Assembly: GCF_025519785.1 (NCBI RefSeq)
Contig: NZ_JAOPKZ010000007.1
Span: forward strand, 61,698-125,697
Length of the DNA stretch: 64,000 nucleotides
Direction: 5' to 3'
Origin: Staphylococcus marylandisciuri
GTDB lineage: Bacteria; Bacillota; Bacilli; Staphylococcales; Staphylococcaceae
Shown here: piece after piece, positions 31,180 to 41,321 of the stretch
How the letters are laid out: each line of letters starts with the position of its first letter
Position numbering within the stretch: position 1 is the first letter of the stretch
Made by a program: the position numbers and the translations under genes
The notes under the pieces: model-generated
The model's database searches: none
What the model was told of the DNA's origin: nothing
Seen by the model: the letters and a program-made list of their open reading frames with translations, nothing else

Positions 31180-32403
31180 TTAAAATAAATCATCAGCTAA
31201 TTCTTCTGTTAATGAATTAGTTTCACTTTGATAACTTTCATTTATGTTTAAAGTCTCAATATTCGCAGTGGCGCGCTCAATCATTTCATCAAAATCATAC
31301 ACACTTTCATACTGTTCTACTTTAGCGAACTTAGGTTCTGTAACTGGATTCTTAGGTGTAAAGATAGTGCAGCAATCTTCATAAGGCTCAATTGAAATAT
31401 CAAAAGTGCCGATAGCTCTTGCTTTCTTAACGATATCTTCTTTATCTAACGTTAATAGTGGTCTCAACACTGGCGTAGACGTTACGTGGTTGATAGCATA
31501 CATACTCTTTAACGTTTGACTCGCAACTTGACCTAAGTTCTCACCGTTTACAATTGCGTCAGCTTCAATTTGATGCACGAGTTTATCAGCGATGCGCATC
31601 ATCATTCTACGAGTAGAAGTCATTGTGTAACGCGGATGAATGACTTTATTAATTTGCTTCTGTATTTCAGTAAATGGAACGATATGCAACTTAATCGTTC
31701 CTACACGTTTAGACATTATACGAGTTAGTTCAATCACTTTTTCCTTGGCTTTTTCACTTGTAAAGGGTGGGCTATGGAAATGGATCGCTTCCACCGTTAC
31801 GCCACGACGCATTATTTCAATCCCAGCAACCGGCGAATCTATACCACCAGACAGCATCAACAAGGCTTTTCCACCTGTACCTACAGGTAAGCCACCCGGA
31901 CCATCTACAATTTCATCATATACATAAATTGCATCATGACGAACTTCTACATGAATATTGTGATCTGGCTCATGTACATCTACAGTAAGATCCTCTGTGT
32001 TCTCTAGTACGGCTGCTCCTATTTTTCTTTGCAATTCAAACGTTTCCATAGGAAAACCTTTATCCGAACGTTTTACGTTAATTTTAAATGTCTGATTAGG
32101 TTGGTAGGCATTCGCTAAAGCAACCGCTTGTCTATTTGCCGCTTCTAACGTTTTATCTATTTTAAAAACAGGGCTGACTGATTTTACACCAAACACTTGT
32201 GTCAGACGTTGAATGATAGCGGATGTGTCCGCTTCATCGCTGAGCTCTATATACATGCGATCTCGATTAGCCTTCAGTTTAAAGCCATCTAAATTTGAAA
32301 GCGCACGTTGGGCATTGACCTTTAATTGATTAACAAAACTCTTTCTGTTAGATCCTTTGAGCGTAAGTTCACCATATCTAACTAGGATATGATCAGCTAT
32401 CAT
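31180..32403 (-). CDS. thiI: tRNA 4-thiouridine synthetase ThiI
   Basis: It adenylates and thiolates U8 of tRNAs using persulfide sulfur and also serves thiazole synthesis in some bacteria. At 407 residues it has the N-terminal ferredoxin-like/THUMP region (about 1-165) and the PP-loop ATPase with [10 protein letters not shown] (about 182-191). The C-terminal rhodanese domain of E. coli ThiI is absent, as is normal for Firmicutes. The start overlaps the cysteine desulfurase stop by 4 bases (ATGA), so the sulfur donor and acceptor are made together. Confidence 0.94.
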   Translation of the reverse strand: MIADHILVRYGELTLKGSNRKSFVNQLKVNAQRALSNLDGFKLKANRDRMYIELSDEADTSAIIQRLTQVFGVKSVSPVFKIDKTLEAANRQAVALANAYQPNQTFKINVKRSDKGFPMETFELQRKIGAAVLENTEDLTVDVHEPDHNIHVEVRHDAIYVYDEIVDGPGGLPVGTGGKALLMLSGGIDSPVAGIEIMRRGVTVEAIHFHSPPFTSEKAKEKVIELTRIMSKRVGTIKLHIVPFTEIQKQINKVIHPRYTMTSTRRMMMRIADKLVHQIEADAIVNGENLGQVASQTLKSMYAINHVTSTPVLRPLLTLDKEDIVKKARAIGTFDISIEPYEDCCTIFTPKNPVTEPKFAKVEQYESVYDFDEMIERATANIETLNINESYQSETNSLTEELADDLF

Positions 32404-33536
32404 AGTAACATCTCCTTAACTTCGTCATAAACATTCTTAAAAACTGATTTAAATTCTTGAATATCATTGCAAGTTGTCGTATTTCCAAATGATATACGTA
32501 TAGATCCTTCAATGCGTGCATCATTAATCTTCATACCTAATAGGACCTCATTTAACTTCGCTTCTTTAGAAGAACAAGCGCTGGTAGTAGAGAGCATTAC
32601 ATCATACTTTGAAAATGCATTGACTACTACTTCTCCTTTTACCCCTGGGAGAGCTATGTTCAGAATGTGAGGCGCCGCATTATGAGGAGAATTAATATAT
32701 ACCCCTTTGTAGTTGCTAAGAAATTCTCGTAAATCTTCGTTAAAACGTTTTATTTTCGTATAGTTTTCATCTAACTTCATAACGTTAGATCTTAGCGCTT
32801 TGACTATTGCAATATCGAGAGGTAAATTAACGGTGCCACTTCGTAAACCGTACTCTTGCCCTCCACCGTGAATCGTAGTTTGAAGATGATGCAAATTTCT
32901 AATAAATAATATACCTTGACCTTTTAAACCGTTAAATTTATGTCCGCTTAAACTCATACTATCAATATTGGTGTAATTTAAAGGAATCTTGCCGATAGCT
33001 TGTACAGCATCTACATGAAGGTGTGCTTTAGGATATTGTTTAACAATAGCTCCTACTTCCGACACGGGTTGAATTTGCCCCATAATATTGTTTACATACA
33101 TACAGGTTACTAATCCTACTGAATCTGTCATTAAAGATTGTAAATGACTGAGGTCAAGCTTACCTTCAGAAGTTACCCGACAATACTTTACTTTAAATCC
33201 TTCTTCTCCTAAGGCTCTTACAACCTCTAATACTGAAGGGTGCTCTAAGACGGAAGTAATAATTTCCGGTGCGGCGTCACGTTTATGGTACGCAATACCT
33301 TTCAGAGCTATATTATTAGACTCTGTAGCACCACTAGTAAACAGGATGTTAAACTCATCATTAAGTCCTAGAATATTATTAATTTGTGATTTAGTTCGCA
33401 TAAGTAATTGTTCAGCTTGATTTCCTGCTTTATGAGGACTATTAGGATTATAGTATAACGATTGACTCGCTTTAACAAAAGATTCCAAGACATCGTTATT
33501 AGGTTCTGTTGTTGCTGCATTATCTAGATAAATCAC
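32400..33536 (-). CDS. Cysteine desulfurase dedicated to ThiI (NifS/IscS-like)
   Basis: A PLP enzyme that takes sulfur from cysteine as an enzyme-bound persulfide. In 378 residues: TSGATESNN (about 68-76), His99, PLP-ring Asp175 in HVDAVQA, Schiff-base Lys200 in [12 protein letters not shown] and active Cys321 in TTSACSS. The direct overlap with thiI shows it supplies sulfur for tRNA thiolation, like Bacillus NifZ. AAGGAGGAAC precedes the ATG. Confidence 0.93.
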   Translation of the reverse strand: MIYLDNAATTEPNNDVLESFVKASQSLYYNPNSPHKAGNQAEQLLMRTKSQINNILGLNDEFNILFTSGATESNNIALKGIAYHKRDAAPEIITSVLEHPSVLEVVRALGEEGFKVKYCRVTSEGKLDLSHLQSLMTDSVGLVTCMYVNNIMGQIQPVSEVGAIVKQYPKAHLHVDAVQAIGKIPLNYTNIDSMSLSGHKFNGLKGQGILFIRNLHHLQTTIHGGGQEYGLRSGTVNLPLDIAIVKALRSNVMKLDENYTKIKRFNEDLREFLSNYKGVYINSPHNAAPHILNIALPGVKGEVVVNAFSKYDVMLSTTSACSSKEAKLNEVLLGMKINDARIEGSIRISFGNTTTCNDIQEFKSVFKNVYDEVKEMLL

Positions 33537-33903
33537 ATTAGTTCCTCCTTATAACGTAACAATCTTATCATACTCATCTTTCAGTTGCCTATAACAGATT
33601 GCCATAAATCATACAGAATAACATTTTAAAAAATTTAATAACATCACGTGTATATCGTATATGGTAGCGGGACAGAAATCTAATTTGAATAAAAAGATTT
33701 CGTAGTCCCGCCCCGGCAAGGATGACTAGAATTGAAAAAAGCTTGATACAAGCACATTTTCAAATCAGTCATCTACTGCCGAGAAGTTGAAGAGGCTGGG
33801 ACATTACATTATGTCCCAGCCTCTTTCTCTCTAGTTAAAGACCTTTATGTCCCAGCCTCCTCCTTTGAAGGAAGTTATTTGGTTCAGTGCCCCAAACACT
33901 AAA
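33537..33903. other. Gap between ezrA and the desulfurase
   Basis: No gene is seen. About 120 bp upstream of the desulfurase are AT-rich; repeat locus 9 fills most of the rest and reaches close to the ezrA stop. Confidence 0.6.
33663..33860. repeat. Repeat locus 9: full-length extended module
   Basis: One of the two most complete single copies. It has a GTAGCGGGACAGAAATCT arm, CGTAGTCCCGCCCCGG, the long hairpin GGATGACTAGAATTG... / ...TCAGTCATCTACTGCC with inner GCTTGATACAAGC, then GAGGCTGGGACAT, ATGTCCCAGCCTC, TCTCTCTAGT and a second ATGTCCCAGCCTC. Confidence 0.9.
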
Positions 33904-35610
33904 TCACAGATCCTGTTCTTCGGTCACTCGGGCTTCTATTTGTTTAGTTATACCTGGCTCAATAGATTCAAGTGATTGCTCAGCGATTTCGATAGCACGT
34001 TTATAACGATTATTCTTAAATAATCGTTCTGCTTCATTGAGGCTCTTATCTACGTTTGTATCATCTTTACGGTAACGGTTACCGTATTGAATGATTCGCT
34101 CAGCATAGACTGCATTTACTAGTACATCGTTCGCTTCATCTTCGAATTTATTCATTTGTAATACGACTTTAGCTACTTTATCTTTAAGCTGTTTGACATG
34201 AATAGGTCTAACGCTAAATTTTTTGTTAACCTCACGCACTTCGTAATCAATCTCGTTTTTCATAATAATAAAACGTTCAGGCACACTCGTTAAATTGGAA
34301 GCTAATAATCGTCTATACACTTCTTCTTTCTTGCCTTGTACACGAAGAATATTTTCCTCTGCTTCAGCTTCGTCTTCACGTAATTGAATGAGATGATTCT
34401 GAAGTTTTTCTTGTTTTTCGTTTATGACATTCACATGTTCTTCTATGTACTTAAGGTTGTCTTCAACCTCACTATAGCGAACAGCTGATTTAGCCATTTC
34501 TCTAAGAATTTCATCATAGACTGAAATAAGATTTTGAATTTCATTTTCAAATTGTCTTACGTTCTGTACGTCACTCTCGTTGATATAATAATTTTCACGT
34601 ACATATTCAATTTCAGTACGTAGTGTATAATTCGTGTCTTTCGCCTTAAATAGATTGTCCGTTATAACCTCTTTTGATTCTTCGACGTTATTTTTAGATT
34701 TAACTTCGTGTTCTATCAGCTCATAGATCTCATCTAACTTATCGTTTATCGCATTGAGCTTGTCATTAGCTTCTTCTAATTCAAGACGACTAATCATCGG
34801 TTCAACAAAGCTCAATTCAGTTTTAAGCGTTTGAAGATTACTATCAACTTTCACATGATCTAAGTCATAACCTTCAACTTTAAGATCTCGGCAACCATAC
34901 TTAAGATCTTGAAATTGACCGGGAAGTTCTTTCTGTGCTTCTTTAATTAATTCGGGGATTTCTTCCATATTAGCCTTTAAGTATTCCATATCATCGTATA
35001 GCGCTTTGATATGAGAATGAGCTTCATTATAATTTCCACTTTCTTTTAATTCGTTATAACGCTCGAGCTCTGGTGCAAATGATTCTATTTCATTTTCAAG
35101 GGGCTCTGCTGCTTCACCGAATTGGTGACGATTAGCTAATACATCTCTTTTCATCTCACGATAATTTGTTTGACAGAGATTATATAATTCATCATTTTCC
35201 CTATGTACAGAGAAGACTTCTTCAACATCTGAATTTAAAGAATTATAATTCTCCTCATATTTATCCATGAGTTCGTGTGCTTCATCAATTTCAGTCTGTG
35301 CTTGAGTGAAACGAAACTTGTCTAGATGTACTTCAGCTTGTTGAATCTTATCTTCAACAGGAATGAGATAGTGATTCTTACTTTCAGTCGCTTGGTGTTT
35401 CAATAAATCATAGCGATCTCTTGTCTCGCCAGTCAATTCTAGTTCAGACAATTGATTTAAACTTTTGTCATAAGGTAGTTGTTCAATTTTTACTTTACGT
35501 TCTTCTGCTTGTTCAATCGTGCGCGTTTTTTGTGAACGCATATAGAATAAGATCCCGATAGCAATAACTATTAAAATGAGTATCGCTAACACTATATACA
35601 AGATTACCAT
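33904..35610 (-). CDS. ezrA: Septation ring formation regulator EzrA
   Basis: A membrane-tethered cell-division protein that binds FtsZ and links it to cell-wall synthesis. At 568 residues it has one N-terminal membrane anchor (about 3-23) followed by a cytoplasmic region made almost entirely of heptad-rich spectrin-like helical repeats, as shown by alternating charged/leucine patterns throughout. Length and organisation match staphylococcal EzrA. It is monocistronic and divergent from the fRMsr gene. AGGAGGAGAA precedes the ATG. Confidence 0.93.
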   Translation of the reverse strand: MVILYIVLAILILIVIAIGILFYMRSQKTRTIEQAEERKVKIEQLPYDKSLNQLSELELTGETRDRYDLLKHQATESKNHYLIPVEDKIQQAEVHLDKFRFTQAQTEIDEAHELMDKYEENYNSLNSDVEEVFSVHRENDELYNLCQTNYREMKRDVLANRHQFGEAAEPLENEIESFAPELERYNELKESGNYNEAHSHIKALYDDMEYLKANMEEIPELIKEAQKELPGQFQDLKYGCRDLKVEGYDLDHVKVDSNLQTLKTELSFVEPMISRLELEEANDKLNAINDKLDEIYELIEHEVKSKNNVEESKEVITDNLFKAKDTNYTLRTEIEYVRENYYINESDVQNVRQFENEIQNLISVYDEILREMAKSAVRYSEVEDNLKYIEEHVNVINEKQEKLQNHLIQLREDEAEAEENILRVQGKKEEVYRRLLASNLTSVPERFIIMKNEIDYEVREVNKKFSVRPIHVKQLKDKVAKVVLQMNKFEDEANDVLVNAVYAERIIQYGNRYRKDDTNVDKSLNEAERLFKNNRYKRAIEIAEQSLESIEPGITKQIEARVTEEQDL

Positions 35611-35782
35611 TCGCCTTCTCCTCCTATTTAATCACTCTTCATTATAACGTAAGTCGCCTGTCAATTTAAATAGATAAAAGAGGTTAATATGAGAATATAT
35701 TAAATTAAATAATACCTTTTAGGCTTTCACAGACGAGTGATCCATGTGAAAGTCACGTCTTCACTGAAATTAGAGCTAAAAA

Positions 35783-35811
35783 TTGTCATTAATAAGTATA
35801 CTTATTATACT
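35783..35811 (+). promoter_or_regulatory. Promoter of the fRMsr gene
   Basis: TTGTCA (35783-35788), 17 bp, TATACT (35806-35811). Spacing is ideal and both hexamers match consensus at five of six. It lies about 30 bp before the ATG. Confidence 0.65.
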
Positions 35812-35839
35812 ATACAGAAAAAAGGAAAGAGGTAAAGCA

Positions 35840-36301
35840 ATGACTCAAGTTCAACCTACTAACTATCGAGCACTGAATCAACAATTAAATGCACTTCTTG
35901 AGGGTGAGAACCACTTAATCGCTATTTTAAGTAATAGCTCTGCACTTATAAACGAGCATTTAAATCAAATTAACTGGGTCGGTTTCTATTTGATCGAGAA
36001 TAACGAGCTAATACTTGGACCCTTTCAAGGTCGACCTGCATGTGTTCATATTAAAATAGGTTCAGGCGTGTGTGGAATGGCAGTTAAAGAGAAGCAAATC
36101 CAACGTGTTGCAGACGTGACTCAATTTAAAGGTCATATCGCTTGTGATGTTAACAGTAAATCAGAAATAGTACTACCCGTTAGAAAGAATGGAGAAATTA
36201 TCGGGGTATTAGATATTGATGCGCCTATTACTGATCGCTTCACCCAAACAGATGAAGAAGGTCTAAGTGAAACAGTAAAGGTTATAGAGCGCTTTATTTA
36301 A
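35840..36301 (+). CDS. msrC: Free methionine-(R)-sulfoxide reductase (GAF domain)
   Basis: It reduces free methionine-R-sulfoxide, part of oxidative-damage repair. The 153-residue protein is a single GAF domain carrying the family's cysteine pattern: GRPACVHI, GSGVCGMA and GHIACDVNS, aligned with the catalytic and resolving cysteines of E. coli fRMsr. The end is IGVLDIDAP. The ATG at 35840 behind AGAGGT is preferred to an upstream frame extension of 19 codons that would overlap the promoter. It precedes rpsD, as in Bacillus and S. aureus. Confidence 0.9.
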   Translation: MTQVQPTNYRALNQQLNALLEGENHLIAILSNSSALINEHLNQINWVGFYLIENNELILGPFQGRPACVHIKIGSGVCGMAVKEKQIQRVADVTQFKGHIACDVNSKSEIVLPVRKNGEIIGVLDIDAPITDRFTQTDEEGLSETVKVIERFI

Positions 36302-36328
36302 AAGTGGAAATAAGCATTTACTTAGATC

Positions 36329-36356
36329 TTGACAGGATATCGTTTCATGGTACAAT
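36329..36356 (+). promoter_or_regulatory. rpsD promoter
   Basis: Consensus TTGACA (36329-36334), 16 bp, TACAAT (36351-36356). It is the strongest sigma-A promoter in the window, as expected for a ribosomal protein gene. Confidence 0.8.
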
Positions 36357-36362
36357 GAAGTT

Positions 36363-36540
36363 TGTGTGAATTAACGAAAATAGCAGTTGTATATTGAATC
36401 GCTCTATGTTGTTCCCAAAGTGGACGTGCCGTGTAACCGTAGCTATGAGGCGAGGACACATAAAACAATATATCGATTCAAGCATACAACACTCTTTTTT
36501 GTTATTCATAACAACAAAAAAGAAAAGGAGGAGTCAATTT
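36363..36540 (+). promoter_or_regulatory. rpsD leader, probable S4 autoregulatory RNA
   Basis: About 178 nt separate the promoter from the rpsD ATG. The stretch around 36420-36465 (GTGGACGTGCC, GTAACCGTAG, GAGGCGAGGACAC) is GC-rich and structured, unlike its surroundings. A small hairpin follows at 36491-36522 (CTTTTTTGTTA / TAACAAAAAAG), before AAGGAGGAG. Firmicute S4 is known to repress its own mRNA by binding an rRNA-like leader fold, so this is inferred to be that element. Confidence 0.6.
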
Positions 36541-37143
36541 ATGGCTCGATTCAGAGGTTCAAGTTGGAAAAAATCTCGTCGCTTAGGAATTTCTTTAAGC
36601 GGTACTGGTAAAGAATTAGAAAAGCGTCCTTACGCTCCAGGACAACATGGTCCTAATCAACGTAAAAAGATTTCTGAGTATGGACAACAATTACGTGAAA
36701 AACAAAAGTTACGTTATTTATACGGCATGACTGAAAGACAGTTCCGTAACACATTTGAATTAGCAGGTAAAAAACATGGTGTTCACGGTGAAAACTTCAT
36801 GCAATTATTAGCATCTCGTTTAGATGCTGTTGTCTACTCATTAGGTTTAGCACGTACTCGTCGTCAAGCACGTCAATTAGTAAGCCATGGTCATATTGAA
36901 GTAGATGGTGGTCGTGTAAACATCCCATCTTATACATTAAAACCAGGTCAAGAAATTGCTGTACGTGAGAAATCTCAAAAACTAACAGTGATTAACGAAT
37001 CAGTAGAAATTAGTAACTTTGTACCTGAATACTTAGAATTTGACGCTGATAATTTAACTGGTAAATTTGTGCGTGTCCCTGAACGCAGTGAATTACCAGC
37101 TGAAATCAATGAACAACTTATCGTTGAGTACTACTCAAGATAA
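36541..37143 (+). CDS. rpsD: 30S ribosomal protein S4
   Basis: A primary 16S rRNA-binding assembly protein of the small subunit. The 200-residue product [16 protein letters not shown]... has the N-terminal S4 domain and the S4 RNA-binding motif [21 protein letters not shown] followed by [10 protein letters not shown]. It is the Gram-positive C- type without the N-terminal zinc cysteines. The true start is the ATG at 36541 with AAGGAGGAG; the open frame upstream runs through the leader. Codon use is strongly biased, as in highly expressed genes. Confidence 0.97.
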   Translation: MARFRGSSWKKSRRLGISLSGTGKELEKRPYAPGQHGPNQRKKISEYGQQLREKQKLRYLYGMTERQFRNTFELAGKKHGVHGENFMQLLASRLDAVVYSLGLARTRRQARQLVSHGHIEVDGGRVNIPSYTLKPGQEIAVREKSQKLTVINESVEISNFVPEYLEFDADNLTGKFVRVPERSELPAEINEQLIVEYYSR

Positions 37144-37161
37144 TATTTCTCCTATTATTAT

Positions 37162-37199
37162 CCCGAGCAACCCACACAAGTGGTTACTCGGGATTTTTA
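37162..37199 (+). terminator. rpsD terminator
   Basis: CCCGAGCAACC pairs with GGTTACTCGGG, then ATTTTT. It starts about 18 bp after the stop. Confidence 0.85.
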
Positions 37200-37212
37200 C
37201 TGCCAATTATAT

Positions 37213-37404
37213 TGGGAGCGGGACAGAAATCTAACTTGAATAAGAAGATTTCGTAGTCCCGCCCCGGCAAGGATGACTAGAATTGAAAAAAGCTTGATAC
37301 AAGCGCATTTTCAAATCAGTCATCTACTGCCAACATGTTGAAGAGGCTGGGATTTATGTCCCAGCCTCTTTCTCTCTAGTCAAAGACCATTATGTCCCAG
37401 CCTC
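37213..37404. repeat. Repeat locus 10: full-length extended module
   Basis: A nearly complete copy: GGGAGCGGGACAGAAATCT, CGTAGTCCCGCCCCGG, the long GGATGACT / AGTCATC hairpin with GCTTGATACAAGC, GAGGCTGGGATT, ATGTCCCAGCCTC, TCTCTCTAGTCAAAGACC and a final ATGTCCCAGCCTC. Its last bases are part of the glpQ coding sequence. Confidence 0.9.
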
Positions 37405-38163
37405 AATTATATTATCTTTAATATCAATCATTAATTCCGGCCGATCGGAGATAATACCATCGACTCCGTAGTTAAACATTTTCAAACCAGTTTGAAAGGT
37501 ATTTACCGTGTATGGGAAGGTCTTAAACCCTAGTTTATGTATCTTCGCTATCCATCTGCTATTCACGCTTTTATAATGTGGATTGATAAAGTCTACTATC
37601 TTTCTATAACGCTTAAGCTTCAAATTTTGTAACCAAAAGTTTCTTCTCTTAACTAATAACCCTAACGATATTTGAGTGTCAAACTGAGCGATCTGAATTA
37701 AGCTTTTGACAGAAAATGATTGAATAATAACTTGATTTTTAGGAAAGCTAGAGTGCCCTATTTCATCTAGTAAGATGCTTACTATATTTGGATACTTGTG
37801 AGGACATTTGAGTTCGATAAGTAGACAAATATTTTCATTAGCTAGATAATTAAACACCTCTTTAAGCGTCATAATATGTTGATTACTGAAGTGAGCACCT
37901 TTCCAGGTACCAAAATCAAACGTTTTCAATTCTCTTAATGTATAGTCTCTCACACGACCTTTTCCGTTACTCGTTCTATCAATCTTTTCATCGTGTACAA
38001 CTACTAGCTCGTGATCTTTAGTCATGTGAATATCAATTTCTATCATTGACACTGAGCTTTTTACAGCATTCTTGATACTTAACATTGTATTTTCTGGATA
38101 ATAGTAAGAATTTCCTCTATGAGCTATAATAGCATATGATGGTAATAAGAAAGTCTTACCCAT
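37390..38163 (-). CDS. Glycerophosphodiester phosphodiesterase (GDPD/UgpQ type)
   Basis: It hydrolyses glycerophosphodiesters to glycerol 3-phosphate and an alcohol. The 257-residue TIM-barrel has AHRGNSYYYPENT (about 14-26), EIDIHMTKDHELVVVHD with metal-binding Glu/Asp and His, and LLIELKCPH. No signal peptide is present, so it is cytoplasmic. The ATG at 38163 follows AAAGGTGG. Its last four codons (E-A-G-T) and stop are made by the repeat sequence GAGGCTGGGACATAA, so the natural C-terminus has been replaced or extended. It is divergent from the OsmC gene. Confidence 0.87.
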   Translation of the reverse strand: MGKTFLLPSYAIIAHRGNSYYYPENTMLSIKNAVKSSVSMIEIDIHMTKDHELVVVHDEKIDRTSNGKGRVRDYTLRELKTFDFGTWKGAHFSNQHIMTLKEVFNYLANENICLLIELKCPHKYPNIVSILLDEIGHSSFPKNQVIIQSFSVKSLIQIAQFDTQISLGLLVKRRNFWLQNLKLKRYRKIVDFINPHYKSVNSRWIAKIHKLGFKTFPYTVNTFQTGLKMFNYGVDGIISDRPELMIDIKDNIIEAGT

Positions 38164-38234
38164 TCGCACACCACCTTTCTAATTTTCATTCAATTTTAAA
38201 GGTTAATAATAAGACAATTGGAGGGTCAGCCCAC

Positions 38235-38684
38235 ATGGTTTCTCATCAATTTAAAGTAAGTACTAATTGGAATGGCGGTCGAAACCAGATCGGTACTGTT
38301 ACAGGCGATATTATTAAGGAAGAGATATCTATACCTAAACAACTCGAAGGCATGGGTGTAGGCACTAACCCAGATGAATTATTAATATCAGCAGCCTCTT
38401 CTTGCTACATTATTTCTTTAGCAGCAGTTCTTGAACGTACTCATTATCGAGATGTGAACATTAGATTAACTACCATTGGTGAAGCAGAGTTTAAAAATGG
38501 TAAATTTCGGATGAATCAAATCATTCATTATCCAGAAATTACTTTACCACCAGTTTATCAGCAATCCATTGAGCGTAAATTAAATCGTCTTATTGCTTTA
38601 GCTGACTCGAATTGCATGGTATCTAACTCACTTCGTGGCAATGTCGATATTAAAATTATTCCTAAACTCAAATTTGATAACTAA
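38235..38684 (+). CDS. OsmC-family protein
   Basis: A 149-residue OsmC/Ohr-type thiol protein. The two redox cysteines are in AASSCYII and DSNCMVS, and the substrate loop is GMGVGTNPDELL. The family reduces organic hydroperoxides with dithiol help, though this subgroup is uncharacterised. The ATG at 38235 follows GGAGGG with 10-base spacing; the open frame upstream overlaps the divergent GDPD start and is not used. It is monocistronic. Confidence 0.85.
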   Translation: MVSHQFKVSTNWNGGRNQIGTVTGDIIKEEISIPKQLEGMGVGTNPDELLISAASSCYIISLAAVLERTHYRDVNIRLTTIGEAEFKNGKFRMNQIIHYPEITLPPVYQQSIERKLNRLIALADSNCMVSNSLRGNVDIKIIPKLKFDN

Positions 38685-38704
38685 CATTTTGATTAAACTT
38701 TTTT

Positions 38705-38845
38705 AGGGAGCGGGACAGAAATCTAATTTAAATAAAAAGATTTGGTAGCCCCGCTCCCGAATCGTGAGCGTGTCTGTCGAAAATCCTGCTTTTGAGACGA
38801 CGTTACTCGGTTTCGCAGAGCACTAAAATTTTATATCTCATCCTC
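38705..38845. repeat. Repeat locus 11: degenerate composite
   Basis: It begins with a GGGAGCGGGACAGAAATCT arm, then GTAGCCCCGCTCCC. The remainder (GAGCGTGTCTGTCGAAAATCC, ATATCTCATCCTC) is a decayed version of the sequence found at 2793, 20499 and 28670. It abuts the PTS gene stop. Confidence 0.8.
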
Positions 38846-40315
38846 TTATTCATTTAATCTGTCTTCCATCTCATCAGCAATATGCTGGACTTGAGGCCCT
38901 ATTACTACTTGAATATTATGCTTCCCATTTTTATTTATACCTATAGCTCCTGAATCTTTAATTTTCTCTTCATTTACTATGCTAGTATCGTTTAACTCCA
39001 TACGTAGGCGTGTAGCACAATGCGTTAAACTCTTAATATTTTGTTTACCACCTAACCCCTCTAATATGTCGGAAGCTATCTTTGAATACTGATTAGTAGT
39101 AGACGTGTCCCCAGCAGTGGAGGATGACTTATCAACTGCTGGGTCTTTGAGTAAGTTATCTCCTCTTCCAGGTGTGTTTAAATTAAATAACTTAATCATC
39201 AATCTGAAGAGCACATAATAAATTATGAAAAACACTAAACCTTGGACCAATAGCATTAATGGATGATTAGCGACTGGATTGACTAATGATAGGAGATAAT
39301 CTATTAAACCTGCACTAAACGCAAATCCAGATGTCCAATGAAATAATGCTGCAATAAATAGAGAGAGACCTGTAAGTAATGCATGAACGACAAATAGGAT
39401 TGGAGCTACGAACATAAATGCAAATTCTATAGGCTCAGTAACACCCGTAACAAATGCAGAAACTGCTCCTGCTAAGATAAGTCCATACACACGTTTTTTC
39501 TGCTTAGATTCAGCGGTGTGATACATGGCTAGAGCTGCAGCTGGAATACCAAACATCATTATTGGAAAGAAACCAGCCTGATATCGTCCTGTGATTCCCT
39601 TGATCGCGCCGTCACCACTTTGAAATTTGTGTATGTCGTCTATACCTACTAAGTTAAACCAGAATACTGAATTAAGTGCATGGTGTAAGCCTGTTGGAAT
39701 GAGTAAACGGTTAAAGAAGCCATACAGGAATGCACCAACTGGTCCAAATCCAATCATCCACTTAGCAAATGCTACGATTGCTCCATAGAAATAGGGCCAA
39801 ACTAGAAACATTATTCCAATAAGTATTAAAGAAAAGAAAGCCGTAATGATCGGTACTAAGCGTTTACCACTAAAGAAAGAGAGCGCCATAGGTAATTCTG
39901 TATGACTAAAACGATTATACGTAGCTGCTGCAATTAATCCTATAATTAATCCGATAAATACATTAGAGTTATCCATTTGATTAAAAGCGGTATCGACATC
40001 TTGTTTATTAATATTGCAGAGTACAGCTAACTTAGAAGGACTTAGGACTCGAGTTGTTAAAAAGAAACCTATCGTAGCTGCTAAGGCAACAGATCCATCA
40101 TTCTTTTTTGCCATTCCTAATGCTACACCAATAGCAAATAAGATACCTAATTGATCAAGTACAGTAGTACCAGCGATAGTAAAAAATTGGGCAACATTAG
40201 GCAATATATGCATGGCATTGAGCGCGTTACCTATACCTGTAATTATTGCTGCAGCAGGTAGTACTGCGATAGGAAGCATAAGCGATCTTCCTAAACGTTG
40301 TAAAAAGCTATACAT
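38846..40315 (-). CDS. PTS EIIBC permease, glucose/N-acetylglucosamine family
   Basis: A membrane sugar permease that phosphorylates its sugar during uptake. In 489 residues the EIIC domain (about 1-375) has ten or so hydrophobic segments, starting GRSLMLPIAVLPAAAI and including TGVTEPIEFAFMF. A linker (about 380-405) leads to the EIIB domain with the phosphorylated cysteine in LTHCATRLRM. No EIIA domain follows, so EIIA comes from another protein. The S. aureus gene at this location is annotated for N-acetylglucosamine; I cannot separate that from glucose or glucosamine by eye. AGGAG precedes the ATG. Confidence 0.88.
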   Translation of the reverse strand: MYSFLQRLGRSLMLPIAVLPAAAIITGIGNALNAMHILPNVAQFFTIAGTTVLDQLGILFAIGVALGMAKKNDGSVALAATIGFFLTTRVLSPSKLAVLCNINKQDVDTAFNQMDNSNVFIGLIIGLIAAATYNRFSHTELPMALSFFSGKRLVPIITAFFSLILIGIMFLVWPYFYGAIVAFAKWMIGFGPVGAFLYGFFNRLLIPTGLHHALNSVFWFNLVGIDDIHKFQSGDGAIKGITGRYQAGFFPIMMFGIPAAALAMYHTAESKQKKRVYGLILAGAVSAFVTGVTEPIEFAFMFVAPILFVVHALLTGLSLFIAALFHWTSGFAFSAGLIDYLLSLVNPVANHPLMLLVQGLVFFIIYYVLFRLMIKLFNLNTPGRGDNLLKDPAVDKSSSTAGDTSTTNQYSKIASDILEGLGGKQNIKSLTHCATRLRMELNDTSIVNEEKIKDSGAIGINKNGKHNIQVVIGPQVQHIADEMEDRLNE

Positions 40316-40474
40316 TTTTTTCTCCTCTTTTCTGTTTATTGAGATAGAATTGAATGGTTATTAAACTGTGCTTAACGATAAACTTATCTCTTTGAGTAAA
40401 GCATACCACTGTAACTATTCACTGTCTGTAATCTACTTGTTAAAGTCTAATAATAAGTCAAATAATCATGCTTA

Positions 40475-40520
40475 AAAAAAGCTCTTAAATAACATTATGA
40501 CAACATTATTTGAGAGCTTG
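40475..40520 (-). terminator. Terminator of plsC
   Basis: Minus-strand AAGCTCTCAAATAATG pairs with CATAATGTTATTTAAGAGCTT and ends in TTTTTTT. It lies just after the plsC stop and insulates plsC from the PTS gene. Confidence 0.85.
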
Positions 40521-40540
40521 CAATTTTAATCTCTTTGAGT

Positions 40541-41161
40541 TTAATCTTGACCGTACGCCTGAACGAGTTCTTCGTGTAAAGCTTTAGTACGTTTTTCTAA
40601 TTCTTGAGTAAGATAATTTAACTTCTCATTACGTTTCATGGAGTTCGGAAGCGATTTTGTATCGATCGGTTCACCAAACTTAATATGAGCAGTACCCAAG
40701 AATAAACCTTTAAGGTCTTTAGGACCAACATATGCAGCGGGCACTATCGGCGTTTTAGACATCATAGCAATAGTGGCCGCTCCTCTTTTAAGTGGCGCAT
40801 CTTCATTTTTCTTCGTTCTATGGCCTGCTGGAAACAAGCCTACGGTTTTATTTTGCTTCAATAATTTAATAGGTTGTTTAAGCGTGCTCGGTCCAGGATT
40901 TTCGCGATCTACCGGAAACGCATTTAATGATTTTAAAAAGGAACCGATCAGCTTATTAGTAAACAATTCCTTTTTTGCCATATAGTGTATTTGGTTTGGA
41001 CTAATAGCTAAACCTAGCATGATCACTTCATTATAACTTTCATGGGTACAAGTTACTACGTAACGGTAAAGTTGAGGTATATTTTCCTTCCCATGAACTT
41101 CTAAACTTTTACATACTTTAATAAGTATAAAGCTTAAGATTCTCCGACAAAAATTATACAT
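40541..41161 (-). CDS. plsC: 1-acyl-glycerol-3-phosphate acyltransferase (PlsC family)
   Basis: It acylates lysophosphatidic acid to phosphatidic acid at the membrane face. The 206-residue protein has the family blocks in order: CTHESYNE (block I), FPVDRENPG (II), GLFPAGHRTK (III) and PIVPAAYVG (IV). Block I usually reads HxxxxD; here it is HxxxxE, which may be a lineage trait or a change in the catalytic acid. The ATG at 41161 follows AGGTGA; the frame extends 22 codons upstream without a site. It is divergent from the HtrA-like gene. Confidence 0.87.
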   Translation of the reverse strand: MYNFCRRILSFILIKVCKSLEVHGKENIPQLYRYVVTCTHESYNEVIMLGLAISPNQIHYMAKKELFTNKLIGSFLKSLNAFPVDRENPGPSTLKQPIKLLKQNKTVGLFPAGHRTKKNEDAPLKRGAATIAMMSKTPIVPAAYVGPKDLKGLFLGTAHIKFGEPIDTKSLPNSMKRNEKLNYLTQELEKRTKALHEELVQAYGQD

Positions 41162-41321
41162 GTCTTCACCTACTTCAATTTCTTTAATATAATAATTAAT
41201 TCTACCATTTCGCTTTGGGACTCTCAATACAATAAGATTTCACTTATTTAATAGTAATTTACTAGAAAAAATGTATTAAAACTCTCATAATAATAAGTAA
41301 GAAAGTTAATGGAGGTTCAAC

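Noticed and set aside
36394..36540. N-terminal extension of the rpsD frame
   Set aside because: It runs through the structured leader; S4 begins at MARFRG with a strong ribosome site.
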